A stretch of DNA of 45,989 bases from JAIEPT01 sp038217425 (GTDB taxonomy: Bacteria > Planctomycetota > Planctomycetia > Gemmatales > Gemmataceae). A program made the translations under genes and the position numbers. The notes under the pieces are model-generated. The model saw only the letters and a program-made list of their open reading frames with translations, was not told the origin of the DNA and did no database searches. The stretch is from NCBI GenBank assembly GCA_038217425.1, contig JBBQPM010000036.1:1-45989 (forward strand), read 5' to 3'. Shown piece by piece: positions 19,483 through 26,560 of this stretch (its first letter is position 1; the number at the start of each line of letters is the position of its first letter).

Positions 19483-20772
19483 TTACGCCATCTTGAGATT
19501 CGCGGGCTGATCGAAGATGCCCGGGGCCTTGGCCGGCGGCACCTTGAGGATCACGCGTAAGTTGGGCGTCGGCACGAATCCCGGCTCCCATTCCAGGATC
19601 TCGTTGCCTTCGCTGTCTTTCATTCCGGGTTGGCCGTTCTTGTCGACGCCGCCGATGCGGACGAAAAGGGGACGCACCTCTTTTCGCTCGCCGTCCCACG
19701 TCCAGACCGCGAGCCAGCCGCCGGTATCGGTCTTCTGCTTCCACTGCGCAACGCGGGCACGAACTTCGTCGCTCTGGTAAGCCCCGTCCATCTTCAGGCC
19801 CAGGGCGCCCGACGGGACCCGCCAAACGTCGGCGTGCTCGCTGCGGACGACGTCGACGCCGACGTTCATGCCGGGACGCAGCAGCCATTGGCCGGAGTCG
19901 GTATCCTTCTGGTTGACGACTTCGATGATCGTGTCGTAGTACACCGCCCCCTTGGCGTTGTTGGCCAGGTAGCGGATCTTCTTGACCTGGCCGACGATCT
20001 CTTTTTCTTCGCCGGAGAATGTGGAGACTGTGAAGAACGCTTGCAAGCCTTCGCGAATCTTGGCGATGTCTCCCTCGGCGACCTGGGCGTGGATCTCCAC
20101 CGTCTCCAGGCCCGGCGTCAGCATGAAGAGAGGCCCGGCTTGCGGACCGACCATCTGCCCGGCTTGAGCCTTGCGTTCCAGGATGAGCCAACGGGAATGC
20201 GACATGTCTTTCGGGACGCGGATTTCAAGTTGCTCAAGGGCCAGCAGCGCCTGCTTGAGCCCGGTCTTCGCGGATTCGACCTTCGCCTCGGCCACCGCAA
20301 TGCCGGCCAGGGCGGACTTGGCGAGCGCCTCGGCCTGTTCGCGTTCGGCGCGGAAGCCGCCTTGCTTTTCGAGTTCGATCTGCGTCTGCTTCGCCTTCTC
20401 GGCGGCGTCGTAAACGCTCTGGGCCTGATCCTTCGCCGCCTCGGCTGTCTTCACCTGATTGCGAGCTTCCTCCACCAACAGATTGCCGCGCCGGGCATCG
20501 AGCTTGGCCAGCAGATCGCCCGGCTTCACGACGGCGTTGACCTCGGAAATCAGGGCTTCGATCTGGCCGGGGACGTCGGCGGAGATGACCAGCAATTCCG
20601 GGATGTGGACGACGCCGTTCGCGCTGACGACGTCGCGCATCGGCGTCTTCTGGACTTGCCCGAAGGTAATCTGCTTCTCAGAGAGGGAAGCACGGCGTGG
20701 GGCGCGAAGGTACCAGTAGGCGCCGCCGCCGAGGGTTCCCAGAACGAGAAGAGTGAGGATGACTTTCTTCAC
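19483..20772 (-). CDS. Periplasmic adaptor (HlyD/MacA-like membrane fusion protein)
   Basis: 429 residues. The N-terminal membrane anchor is residues 3-22 (VILTLLVLGTLGGGAYWYL), followed by a barrel-sandwich/lipoyl half (VVSANGVVHIPELLVISADV), a long coiled-coil hairpin (~100-185, Ala/Glu/Lys/Gln-rich), and beta-barrel and membrane-proximal domains with LRPGMNVGVDVV. It links the MacB-type pump to an outer-membrane channel. It starts at GTG 20770-20772; no Shine-Dalgarno sequence, but a TATGAT box 8 nt before the GTG suggests an almost leaderless message. First gene of the adaptor-ATPase-permease operon. Confidence 0.9.
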   Translation of the reverse strand: MKKVILTLLVLGTLGGGAYWYLRAPRRASLSEKQITFGQVQKTPMRDVVSANGVVHIPELLVISADVPGQIEALISEVNAVVKPGDLLAKLDARRGNLLVEEARNQVKTAEAAKDQAQSVYDAAEKAKQTQIELEKQGGFRAEREQAEALAKSALAGIAVAEAKVESAKTGLKQALLALEQLEIRVPKDMSHSRWLILERKAQAGQMVGPQAGPLFMLTPGLETVEIHAQVAEGDIAKIREGLQAFFTVSTFSGEEKEIVGQVKKIRYLANNAKGAVYYDTIIEVVNQKDTDSGQWLLRPGMNVGVDVVRSEHADVWRVPSGALGLKMDGAYQSDEVRARVAQWKQKTDTGGWLAVWTWDGERKEVRPLFVRIGGVDKNGQPGMKDSEGNEILEWEPGFVPTPNLRVILKVPPAKAPGIFDQPANLKMA

Positions 20773-20922
20773 GGAAGCTCATCATAGTTGTGTCGGCGAA
20801 TCGGGGCGTCCCTTGTAATGTCGATTCGAGCCGGGGTCGGACATTGCTGCAACTGGGCAAAGGGGCAGAAGAACTGCAAGCGGCGCCTGCAGAATCGTCA
20901 GACTCACCTTAACCGGAGCCTC

Positions 20923-21747
20923 CTACTTGAGCAAGTTCGTCTGGATGACCCAGAGATCGAGGCCCCCTTTGCCGCCGGGGCGATCCGACGCGATGTAGAG
21001 CCGCACGCCGTCGCTGCTCAGATGCGGCGATTGATCGCGTTTCGCCTCGGGATGGTTGACGCCCGTCACCGCTTCGGGCTGCGACCAGGCGCCCGTCAGG
21101 CTGGTACGCCTGGAACGGAAGATCCCGATTTTGTCGCCTTCGAGCGGACCTTCCAGGTACATCAGCTTGCCGTCGGTCGAGACAGTGGCGTGGTGAAAGT
21201 TTGCCGGGAAGCCCACTTCGCGCGCCTTGCCGATCGGCCCCGGGACCGGTCCCTCGGCGAGCATCAGCTTCCAGCCCTCGGCGGTCTTGCGACTGAAGTA
21301 TAGTTCCTTGCCCTGAAGCGCGATGCACGGGAACGATTCATCCTTGGGCGACGCGAGGCCGGGGATCGGCACCGGGAACAGTTCCTCGGCCCGTTTCGAG
21401 ATGTCGTAATTCTCCAGATCCTTGAACTTCGGGTCGGGAATCTTGTTGCTTGCGAAGTAGATCCATTCCTTGAAAGGAAACGCCCCGCGGAGGTCGGCAT
21501 CCTCGGCGTAGAGCTTCCTGGGCGCCGGCCAGGGCTGGATCGCCGACGCCCGCTTGCTCATCCAGATCTCGAACCGTTTGGTCTTGTTGACGGAAAAGAG
21601 CATCGTCGTGTTGTTGCCGACGACGCAGACGTCGGTCTCGTCGGCCGGCGAGTTGACGGTCTCGAGATTGAGCGCCTTGACGGGAATCTTGGGCTGCGCG
21701 TTGGCGTACGAAGCCGAGAGCAAAATCGCGAGAAACACGAAGCGCAT
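20923..21747 (-). CDS. Secreted PD40 (WD40-like) beta-propeller protein
   Basis: 274 residues with a signal peptide (MRFVFLAILLSASYANA, cleavage before QPK). The body has TolB/PD40-like strands: ETDVCVVGNNTTMLFSV, DESFPCIALQGKELYFSR, HHATVSTDGKLMYLEGPL and SPHLSSDGVRLYIASDRPGG, the last being the classic PD40 ending. Probably a five- or six-bladed periplasmic propeller; no catalytic motif. The start at ATG 21745-21747 has an AGGGG ribosome-binding site. It lies 31 nt downstream of the next gene, so the two probably form an operon. Confidence 0.82.
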   Translation of the reverse strand: MRFVFLAILLSASYANAQPKIPVKALNLETVNSPADETDVCVVGNNTTMLFSVNKTKRFEIWMSKRASAIQPWPAPRKLYAEDADLRGAFPFKEWIYFASNKIPDPKFKDLENYDISKRAEELFPVPIPGLASPKDESFPCIALQGKELYFSRKTAEGWKLMLAEGPVPGPIGKAREVGFPANFHHATVSTDGKLMYLEGPLEGDKIGIFRSRRTSLTGAWSQPEAVTGVNHPEAKRDQSPHLSSDGVRLYIASDRPGGKGGLDLWVIQTNLLK

Positions 21748-21778
21748 AAGCTCAACCCCTCTTCGCGAAAAATTCATC

Positions 21779-22351
21779 TCACGGCGCCAGGACGCCCGAG
21801 ATCGGCGGCAACACATGGCGGTAAACGACCTCTTTCTTGCTCGCAGGATCGAGCGCGGAATACGACAATCCCTCGATCGACCGAAGCGCTTCGGCGTAAA
21901 CTGCCAGTGCCTTATCGCTCGGAGTCAGCACCAGCGACCTGTCCTTCACGCTCCATTTGCCCGTCACAGTCTCGACCTTTTTCGGCTCCTTACTCGTGGA
22001 ACACAGGGCGTCAAAGGAGCCGTCGCCGCGCAGTTGAAGCTCGCAGGATTGGGCCGGGTTCCAGGGGGAAGTCTTGCGTTGCCAGTTGCCGCGCAGTTTT
22101 TCACGCAGCACGTCGTCGGACGCGTTGGCGACCACGATCGGCGCCTCGGGTTTGAGGCCGGCGATCTTGTACGATTGATTAAGCTTGAGAATTTCGTTTC
22201 CGGATTCCGTTAACTCGTCGACGATCGCTTGACGCAAGCGGTACATGCCGTACAAGACGCCGAGCACAACGAGGCTAGCGACGAGTACAACCGTAAAGAT
22301 GATATTGCGCCGGTGGCGCAGCGTTTCGGGGGATGCACTGGCGGGAAACAT
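21779..22351 (-). CDS. Single-pass membrane protein of unknown function
   Basis: 190 residues; not recognised. A basic cytoplasmic start (residues 1-15) precedes one transmembrane helix (NIIFTVVLVASLVVLGVLYGMY, ~16-37). The rest is exported: a helical part, then LRGNWQRK, a GDGSF strand, TGKWSVKDRSLVLTPSD and a terminal helix. The W...GDGSF...GKW pattern resembles lipocalin-like small beta-barrels seen in planctomycetes, but this is only a resemblance. ATG 22349-22351 follows GGAGG at ideal spacing. Confidence 0.72.
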   Translation of the reverse strand: MFPASASPETLRHRRNIIFTVVLVASLVVLGVLYGMYRLRQAIVDELTESGNEILKLNQSYKIAGLKPEAPIVVANASDDVLREKLRGNWQRKTSPWNPAQSCELQLRGDGSFDALCSTSKEPKKVETVTGKWSVKDRSLVLTPSDKALAVYAEALRSIEGLSYSALDPASKKEVVYRHVLPPISGVLAP

Positions 22352-22394
22352 GGTGGACCTCCGGTTCCGAACCGAAGCGATAGAACGAATCAAA

Positions 22395-22418
22395 TCGTCG
22401 CTAACGCTTCCGGCTCGG
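22395..22418. repeat. Copy of the 12110-12133 repeat unit
   Basis: TCGTCGCTAACGCTTCCGGC plus TCGG, 21 of 24 identical to 12110-12133. A degenerate inverted partner CCGAAGCGA lies at 22372-22380. It sits between the dxs stop and the next gene, in the 73-nt gap. Confidence 0.6.
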
Positions 22419-22424
22419 TAAATT

Positions 22425-24341
22425 CTACCGTGCGAGAGCCGCGTCTTCCAGGCACGCCCGTTTCTCGAGCCCGGTGCGAATCGCCCGGCAAATGCCGTCG
22501 ACGTCCAGGCCCAGGTCCGCGAGCAACTCGGCGCGCTCGCCGTGCTCGATGAACCGATCGGGGATGCCGAGGCGAACGACGTTGCGCGTGTCGAGCCCGG
22601 CGGCGTTGGCGGCTTCCAGCACAGCGCTGCCGAAGCCCCCTTCGAGCGTCCCTTCTTCCACCGTCACCACCAACGGCGTCTCTTCAATCGCCCGGCAAAT
22701 CGTGACGCGGTCCAGCGGCTTGACGAAGCGAGCGTTGATGACGCCGATGTCCAGGCCCTCGAGCTTGAGCCGTTCCGCTGCCTTCATGCAGTCGCCCAGC
22801 AGCGAACCGAACGCGACGATCATGCCGTCGGCGCCCCATTCGATGACCTCGGCCTGGCCCACTTCTATCGGTGCGTACGCCCGCTCGATCGTCTCGAGGC
22901 TCGCCTTGGGATAACGCAGCGACGTCGGGCTGTCGTGCGCCAGCGCGAACTCCAGCATCGGCGCCACGTCCAGCTGGTCGCCCGGCGCCATCACCGTCAT
23001 GTTCGGGAAGAGCCGCATGTAGGGGATATCGAATACGCCGTGATGCGTCGGGCCGTCGGGCCCGGTCAGCCCTGCGCGGTCGAGGCAGAAGGTCACGGGG
23101 AGGTTTTGCAGTGCGACTTCCTGGAAGATCTGATCGAACGAACGCTGCAGGAACGTCGAGTAGATGTCGACGATGGGCCGCATGCCCGTCTTGGCCTGGC
23201 CGGCGGCAAAGGCGACGGCGTGCGATTCGCAGATGCCGACGTCAAAGAAACGATCGGGAAACTCTTCACGAATCTTCTCGAGTTTATTCCCCTGGCACAT
23301 CGCCGCGGTCATCACGGTGACCTTCGGGTTGGTGCGTAGGTTGTTCGCGATAGCGGCGCTCACGGCGTCGGTGTACGCCTGCGATCCGCTGCGCTTGAGC
23401 GAGACGATGGTGCGATTGGGCCCGACCTTCTCGAAGACCGGCGGCGTGTGGAAGGTGACGGGATCGTCGCTCGCCTGCTGCACGCCCTGCCCCTTCACGG
23501 TGAGCACGTGCAGAAGGACCGGCCCGTCGTGGTCTCTCACTTGCTTGAGCCAGTTGCGAAGCGTGGGCAAATCATGGCCGTCGATGGGCCCGATGTAATG
23601 GAAGCCGAGTTCTTCGAAGAGCATGCCCCCGGTGAGGACTGCCTTGAGCCCGTCGCGGAGTTGGTCGAATGCCTGGGTGGCCATGTTGCCGACGAGGGGG
23701 AGCTTGCTGAGGATTTTCTGAATGTTGCGTTTGGAACCGCGGTAGAGATTGGTGAGACGAGCGCGATCGAGGCACGTGGCCAGGGCGCCGACGCGGGGAC
23801 AGATCGACATCTGGTTGTCGTTGAGAACGACGAGGAACTTGCGTTTCAGGCTGCCGGCGTTGTTGAGCGCTTCGAAGATGACGCCGCTGGGCAAGGCGCC
23901 GTCGCCGACGACCGCGACGCTGTGCCGCTCGGGATGGCCCATGAGTTCGTCGCCGAGCTTGAGGCCCAAGGCGGTGGAGACGGAGCAGCCGGCGTGTCCG
24001 GTCATGAAAAGATCGAAAGGGCTCTCCGCGGGATTGGGGTAGCCCATCAGGCCCCCCTTGGTGCGGATGTTCTGGAATTCGCGGAATCGGCCCGTGATCA
24101 ACTTGTGCGGATAAATCTGATGGCCCGTGTCCCAGATCAGCCGATCCTGACGGAAGTCGAACTCCAGATGCAAGGCAAGGCACAACTCGACGACGCCGAG
24201 ATTGCTGGCGAAGTGCGCGGGTCTGACGCTGAGGATGCGGACGAGTTCGTCGCGCATTTCCTGGGCGAGTTGCAGCAGTTGAACGTCGCTGAGAGTTTTG
24301 AGATCGGTCGGGCTCTGGATTTGCGAAAGCAGTGCGCTCAT
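22425..24341 (-). CDS. dxs: 1-deoxy-D-xylulose-5-phosphate synthase
   Basis: Thiamine-diphosphate enzyme joining pyruvate and glyceraldehyde 3-phosphate, entry step of the MEP isoprenoid pathway. 638 residues, normal length. Seen: SNLGVVELCLALH, the DTGHQIYPHK segment (71-80), TPP/Mg motif GDGALPSG (146-153) with NDNQMSICP following, the catalytic Glu in GICESHAVAFAAG, DRAGLTGPDGPTHHG, and the transketolase C-terminal domain with FVKPLD. The start at ATG 24339-24341 is preceded by GGGGGAG. An in-frame ATG at 24354 and a longer frame lack family similarity. The upstream leader is long and hairpin-rich. Confidence 0.97.
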   Translation of the reverse strand: MSALLSQIQSPTDLKTLSDVQLLQLAQEMRDELVRILSVRPAHFASNLGVVELCLALHLEFDFRQDRLIWDTGHQIYPHKLITGRFREFQNIRTKGGLMGYPNPAESPFDLFMTGHAGCSVSTALGLKLGDELMGHPERHSVAVVGDGALPSGVIFEALNNAGSLKRKFLVVLNDNQMSICPRVGALATCLDRARLTNLYRGSKRNIQKILSKLPLVGNMATQAFDQLRDGLKAVLTGGMLFEELGFHYIGPIDGHDLPTLRNWLKQVRDHDGPVLLHVLTVKGQGVQQASDDPVTFHTPPVFEKVGPNRTIVSLKRSGSQAYTDAVSAAIANNLRTNPKVTVMTAAMCQGNKLEKIREEFPDRFFDVGICESHAVAFAAGQAKTGMRPIVDIYSTFLQRSFDQIFQEVALQNLPVTFCLDRAGLTGPDGPTHHGVFDIPYMRLFPNMTVMAPGDQLDVAPMLEFALAHDSPTSLRYPKASLETIERAYAPIEVGQAEVIEWGADGMIVAFGSLLGDCMKAAERLKLEGLDIGVINARFVKPLDRVTICRAIEETPLVVTVEEGTLEGGFGSAVLEAANAAGLDTRNVVRLGIPDRFIEHGERAELLADLGLDVDGICRAIRTGLEKRACLEDAALAR

Positions 24342-24373
24342 GGAAGCTCCCCCCATCTTGAAAGATCCATCGA

Positions 24374-24407
24374 GCCTGCGTTCCACGCAGGCGCCTCGGC
24401 GCCGAGG
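24374..24407. repeat. Twin hairpins in the dxs leader
   Basis: GCCTGCG/CGCAGGC around TTCCA (24374-24392) and the perfect 14-bp palindrome CCTCGGCGCCGAGG (24394-24407), one base apart. They lie 33-66 nt before the dxs ATG and would both fold in its mRNA. The remaining leader up to 24593 shows no recognised riboswitch or ORF. Confidence 0.55.
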
Positions 24408-24593
24408 TTCCACATCGGCGCATGAAGGGCGAGCTTTTCGGGCTGCCACTTCATGATAACTGCACAATCTCTGTACCGCAGATTTTTTATGAAAATAACC
24501 GGAAGCGGGCATTTCGGGAATGCGAAATTGCGGGAATTTTCAGAATCGGCTCTCGAAGGCGCGAAGCCAGGAAAATATGTACGACAGAATTCT

Positions 24594-24684
24594 AAGCCCA
24601 ATGGGTGAGGTACTCCGAACCCTTGGGATTTAGCGGTCGCATGGGTTTATCCCAGGGGTTCGGAGTACCTCACCCGCTGGGCTT
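24594..24684. repeat. 91-bp near-perfect palindrome overlapping the end of the redoxin gene
   Basis: Two 36-nt arms (24594-24629 and 24649-24684) match at 33 positions around a 19-nt loop. The core GGTGAGGTACTCCGAACCC is shared by both arms. The right arm contains the last five sense codons and stop of the redoxin gene (24670-25227), so the element defines that protein's C-terminus. No transposase; it resembles a small non-autonomous palindromic element. Confidence 0.85.
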
Positions 24685-25227
24685 AACGCAATAACCCGCC
24701 TGTTCCAGCAGCATCGCGTTGCTGGGATGATCCGTCGGGTCGCTCGAAGGATGGGCGAAGCGCAGCCGGCCCTGAGCGTCCAGCAGGAAGTCGCCCCCCA
24801 GTTGCCGCACGTCGTCCCCCGCCGTCGGCATTCTCGGCTTCCAGCCGCCGAACATCATCCGGAGGAACCGCCAAATCACGTCGGGGCGCAGAAACTTCAG
24901 CACCCCGGCTCGGCCCAACTCGAACGTTTTGTACCCCGCGAAGTCCGGGTCCGAAACGATCGGAAACGGCAACGCCATCTCTTGCTCGAAAGATTTCAGC
25001 CGCACGGCCGGCGTGAACGTTACCGCGAGCGCGTCGACGCTCAGGGCTTGCAGTTCGGGGTAAATCGCTTGCACCTCGCCGAGGTGTGCTCGACAAGCAA
25101 TTCAGGCGAGATGCCGTACGAACACCAATAAAATCGACCGGCCGCGCAGCGAGTGCAACGTGAGCAAGCTGCCGTCAGCGCGGACGAACGTCAAGTCAGG
25201 GACTTCGGAGCCCAAAGCAATGGTCAT
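24670..25227 (-). CDS. Thioredoxin-fold (AhpC/TSA, SelL-related) redoxin, predicted selenoprotein with Sec42
   Basis: 185 residues if TGA codon 42 (25102-25104) is read as selenocysteine: residues 1-41 give MTIALGSEVPDLTFVRADGS and on to LLVFVRHLA, then U-I-A-C-R-A-H-L-G-E. The UxxC replaces the CxxC of peroxiredoxin-like redoxins (pattern RH-x-x-C-x-x-C-R). The frame continues without shift through TFTPAVRLKSFEQEMALPFP, DPDFAGYKTFELGRAG and QLGGDFLLDAQGRLRFAH, all typical of the same family, so both halves belong to one gene. The ATG overlaps the upstream stop (ATGA, 25224-25227). A hairpin fitting the bacterial SECIS follows the TGA. Alternatives: nonsense mutation or sequencing error; a separate 134-residue protein from ATG 25074 would lack the redox motif. 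Confidence 0.75.
25063..25102 (-). promoter_or_regulatory. Candidate bacterial SECIS hairpin
   Basis: On the minus strand, the lower stem AATTGCTTG (25102-25094, starting at the A of the TGA) pairs with CAAGCGATT (25071-25063) over 9 bp with one U·G. A 7-nt 5' bulge TCGAGCA follows, then the upper stem CACCTC/GAGGTG (6 bp) with apical loop GGC. The UGA-to-loop distance is 21 nt and the first loop bases are G, within the published bacterial consensus (16-37 nt spacing, G in the first two loop positions). Confidence 0.7.
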
Positions 25228-26456
25228 GAGCGGACGGCGCCTCCGTTGATGCGAATGATCTGTCCCGTGATAAACTCGGCGCCCGGCCCCGCGAGCCAGT
25301 GCGCGACCCCCGCGATGTCCGCCGGCGTCCCCCAACGACGCAACGGCGTCTCCCGCATCACCCGCTGCTGCCAGGCGTCCGACGCGTGCTCGCCCCACGC
25401 CGTCCGAATCCAGCCGGGCGCCAAACAGTTGACGCGAACCTCCGGCGCCAATGTCAGAGCCAGGCTGCGCGTGAACGCCATCACCGCCCCCTTGGTCGCC
25501 GCGAACAGCTGGCCGCTGTCCCCTTCCATGCCGGTCTCGGCCTGGTCCCAACCCATCGTCATGATAGCGCCCTGTCCGCGATCTTTCATGCGCGTGCCGA
25601 AATCGCGCGCGAGCTGCATCGTGCTACGGACGTCGACGTTCCACAGCATTTCGAGCTTTTCCGCGAACGAAAGCCTCGCCCCGGCACCGGTGAGCGTGTC
25701 GGCGCCCGCGTTCAAAATAACCACGTCCAGCCCCTGAAACGCCTTCCAACTGACCTCCGCCAGCGCACGACAATCGCCAGCGTTCGCCAGATCTGCCAGG
25801 ACGCCTGTGGAACGCACGCCGAGGTTGCGACACAGGGCTGTCACTTCCTCCGCCGAGCGCCGGCCGTGCACGACGACGTCGGCGCCGGCGCTGGCCAGTT
25901 CCAGCGCGATCGCCCTGCCGATGCCGCTCGTCGAACCCGTCACCAGCGCGCGCAAACCGAGCAGGCTACGGGCCGGCGTGGGCCGCTTCCGCGCCGTCAG
26001 ATCGTTGTGAAGTTCGCTCATGGTTCGATCAAATACCGGATGGCGAAAGTCCGGCGCGATCTCGCGCAGCGGATCGAGTACGAAGAAGCGATCCTGCAAA
26101 CGCGGATGAGGCACCAACAGCGGCACGCTCGGGTCCGCAATCACTCGGTCGCCGAACAATAAGAGATCGAGGTCGAGCGTCCGGGGCCCGTCCTTGACGT
26201 CGCGCACTCGGCCCAGCTCGGCTTCGATGATCTGCAAATGACGGAGCAGCGCCCGCGGTTCCAGCGACGTCTCCAGCGCACAGACGCCGTTGAGATACGC
26301 CGGCTGATTCGCAGGCCCGCCGACCGCCGCGGTCTCGCGAAACGACGATACCCGGCTCACGGTCGTCCCCGACAATTGGCCCAGTCGCAGGACGGCCCGC
26401 GTCAAATTCTGCGCCCGGTCGCCGAGGTTACTCCCCAGCGCGATGAATGCATTCAT
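25224..26456 (-). CDS. folK: Fusion of HPPK (FolK) and a short-chain dehydrogenase-like domain
   Basis: 410 residues, two domains. Residues 1-155 are 6-hydroxymethyl-7,8-dihydropterin pyrophosphokinase (folate synthesis): ALGSNLGDR at 6-14, and KDGPRTLDLDLLLFGD with Mg ligands D95 and D97. Residues ~165-410 are an SDR Rossmann domain: TGSTSGIG 173-180, NAG 249-251, and a C-terminal GQIIRINGG. The SDR YxxxK site reads FAATK (Phe318, Lys322) and the usual catalytic Ser region reads MTMGWD, so classical oxidoreductase chemistry may be lost. In other bacteria FolM-type SDRs reduce pterins, which would fit the fusion. Its stop overlaps the redoxin start. ATG at 26454-26456. Confidence 0.9.
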   Translation of the reverse strand: MNAFIALGSNLGDRAQNLTRAVLRLGQLSGTTVSRVSSFRETAAVGGPANQPAYLNGVCALETSLEPRALLRHLQIIEAELGRVRDVKDGPRTLDLDLLLFGDRVIADPSVPLLVPHPRLQDRFFVLDPLREIAPDFRHPVFDRTMSELHNDLTARKRPTPARSLLGLRALVTGSTSGIGRAIALELASAGADVVVHGRRSAEEVTALCRNLGVRSTGVLADLANAGDCRALAEVSWKAFQGLDVVILNAGADTLTGAGARLSFAEKLEMLWNVDVRSTMQLARDFGTRMKDRGQGAIMTMGWDQAETGMEGDSGQLFAATKGAVMAFTRSLALTLAPEVRVNCLAPGWIRTAWGEHASDAWQQRVMRETPLRRWGTPADIAGVAHWLAGPGAEFITGQIIRINGGAVRS

Positions 26457-26560
26457 GAAGATCCTCCGCTAGAGGGCCGTTGTATCCGGATCGGCCTCGC
26501 CCTGCATCGTGCGCCACGAAAAGATTGCGGAACGACCGCCCATCGCATACATTCGCAAGT

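Noticed and set aside
24670..25074. A separate 134-residue protein starting at ATG 25074
   Set aside because: It begins after the redox motif and has no ribosome-binding site; the 41 codons before the TGA are in the same frame and complete the family fold, so one gene is the better reading.
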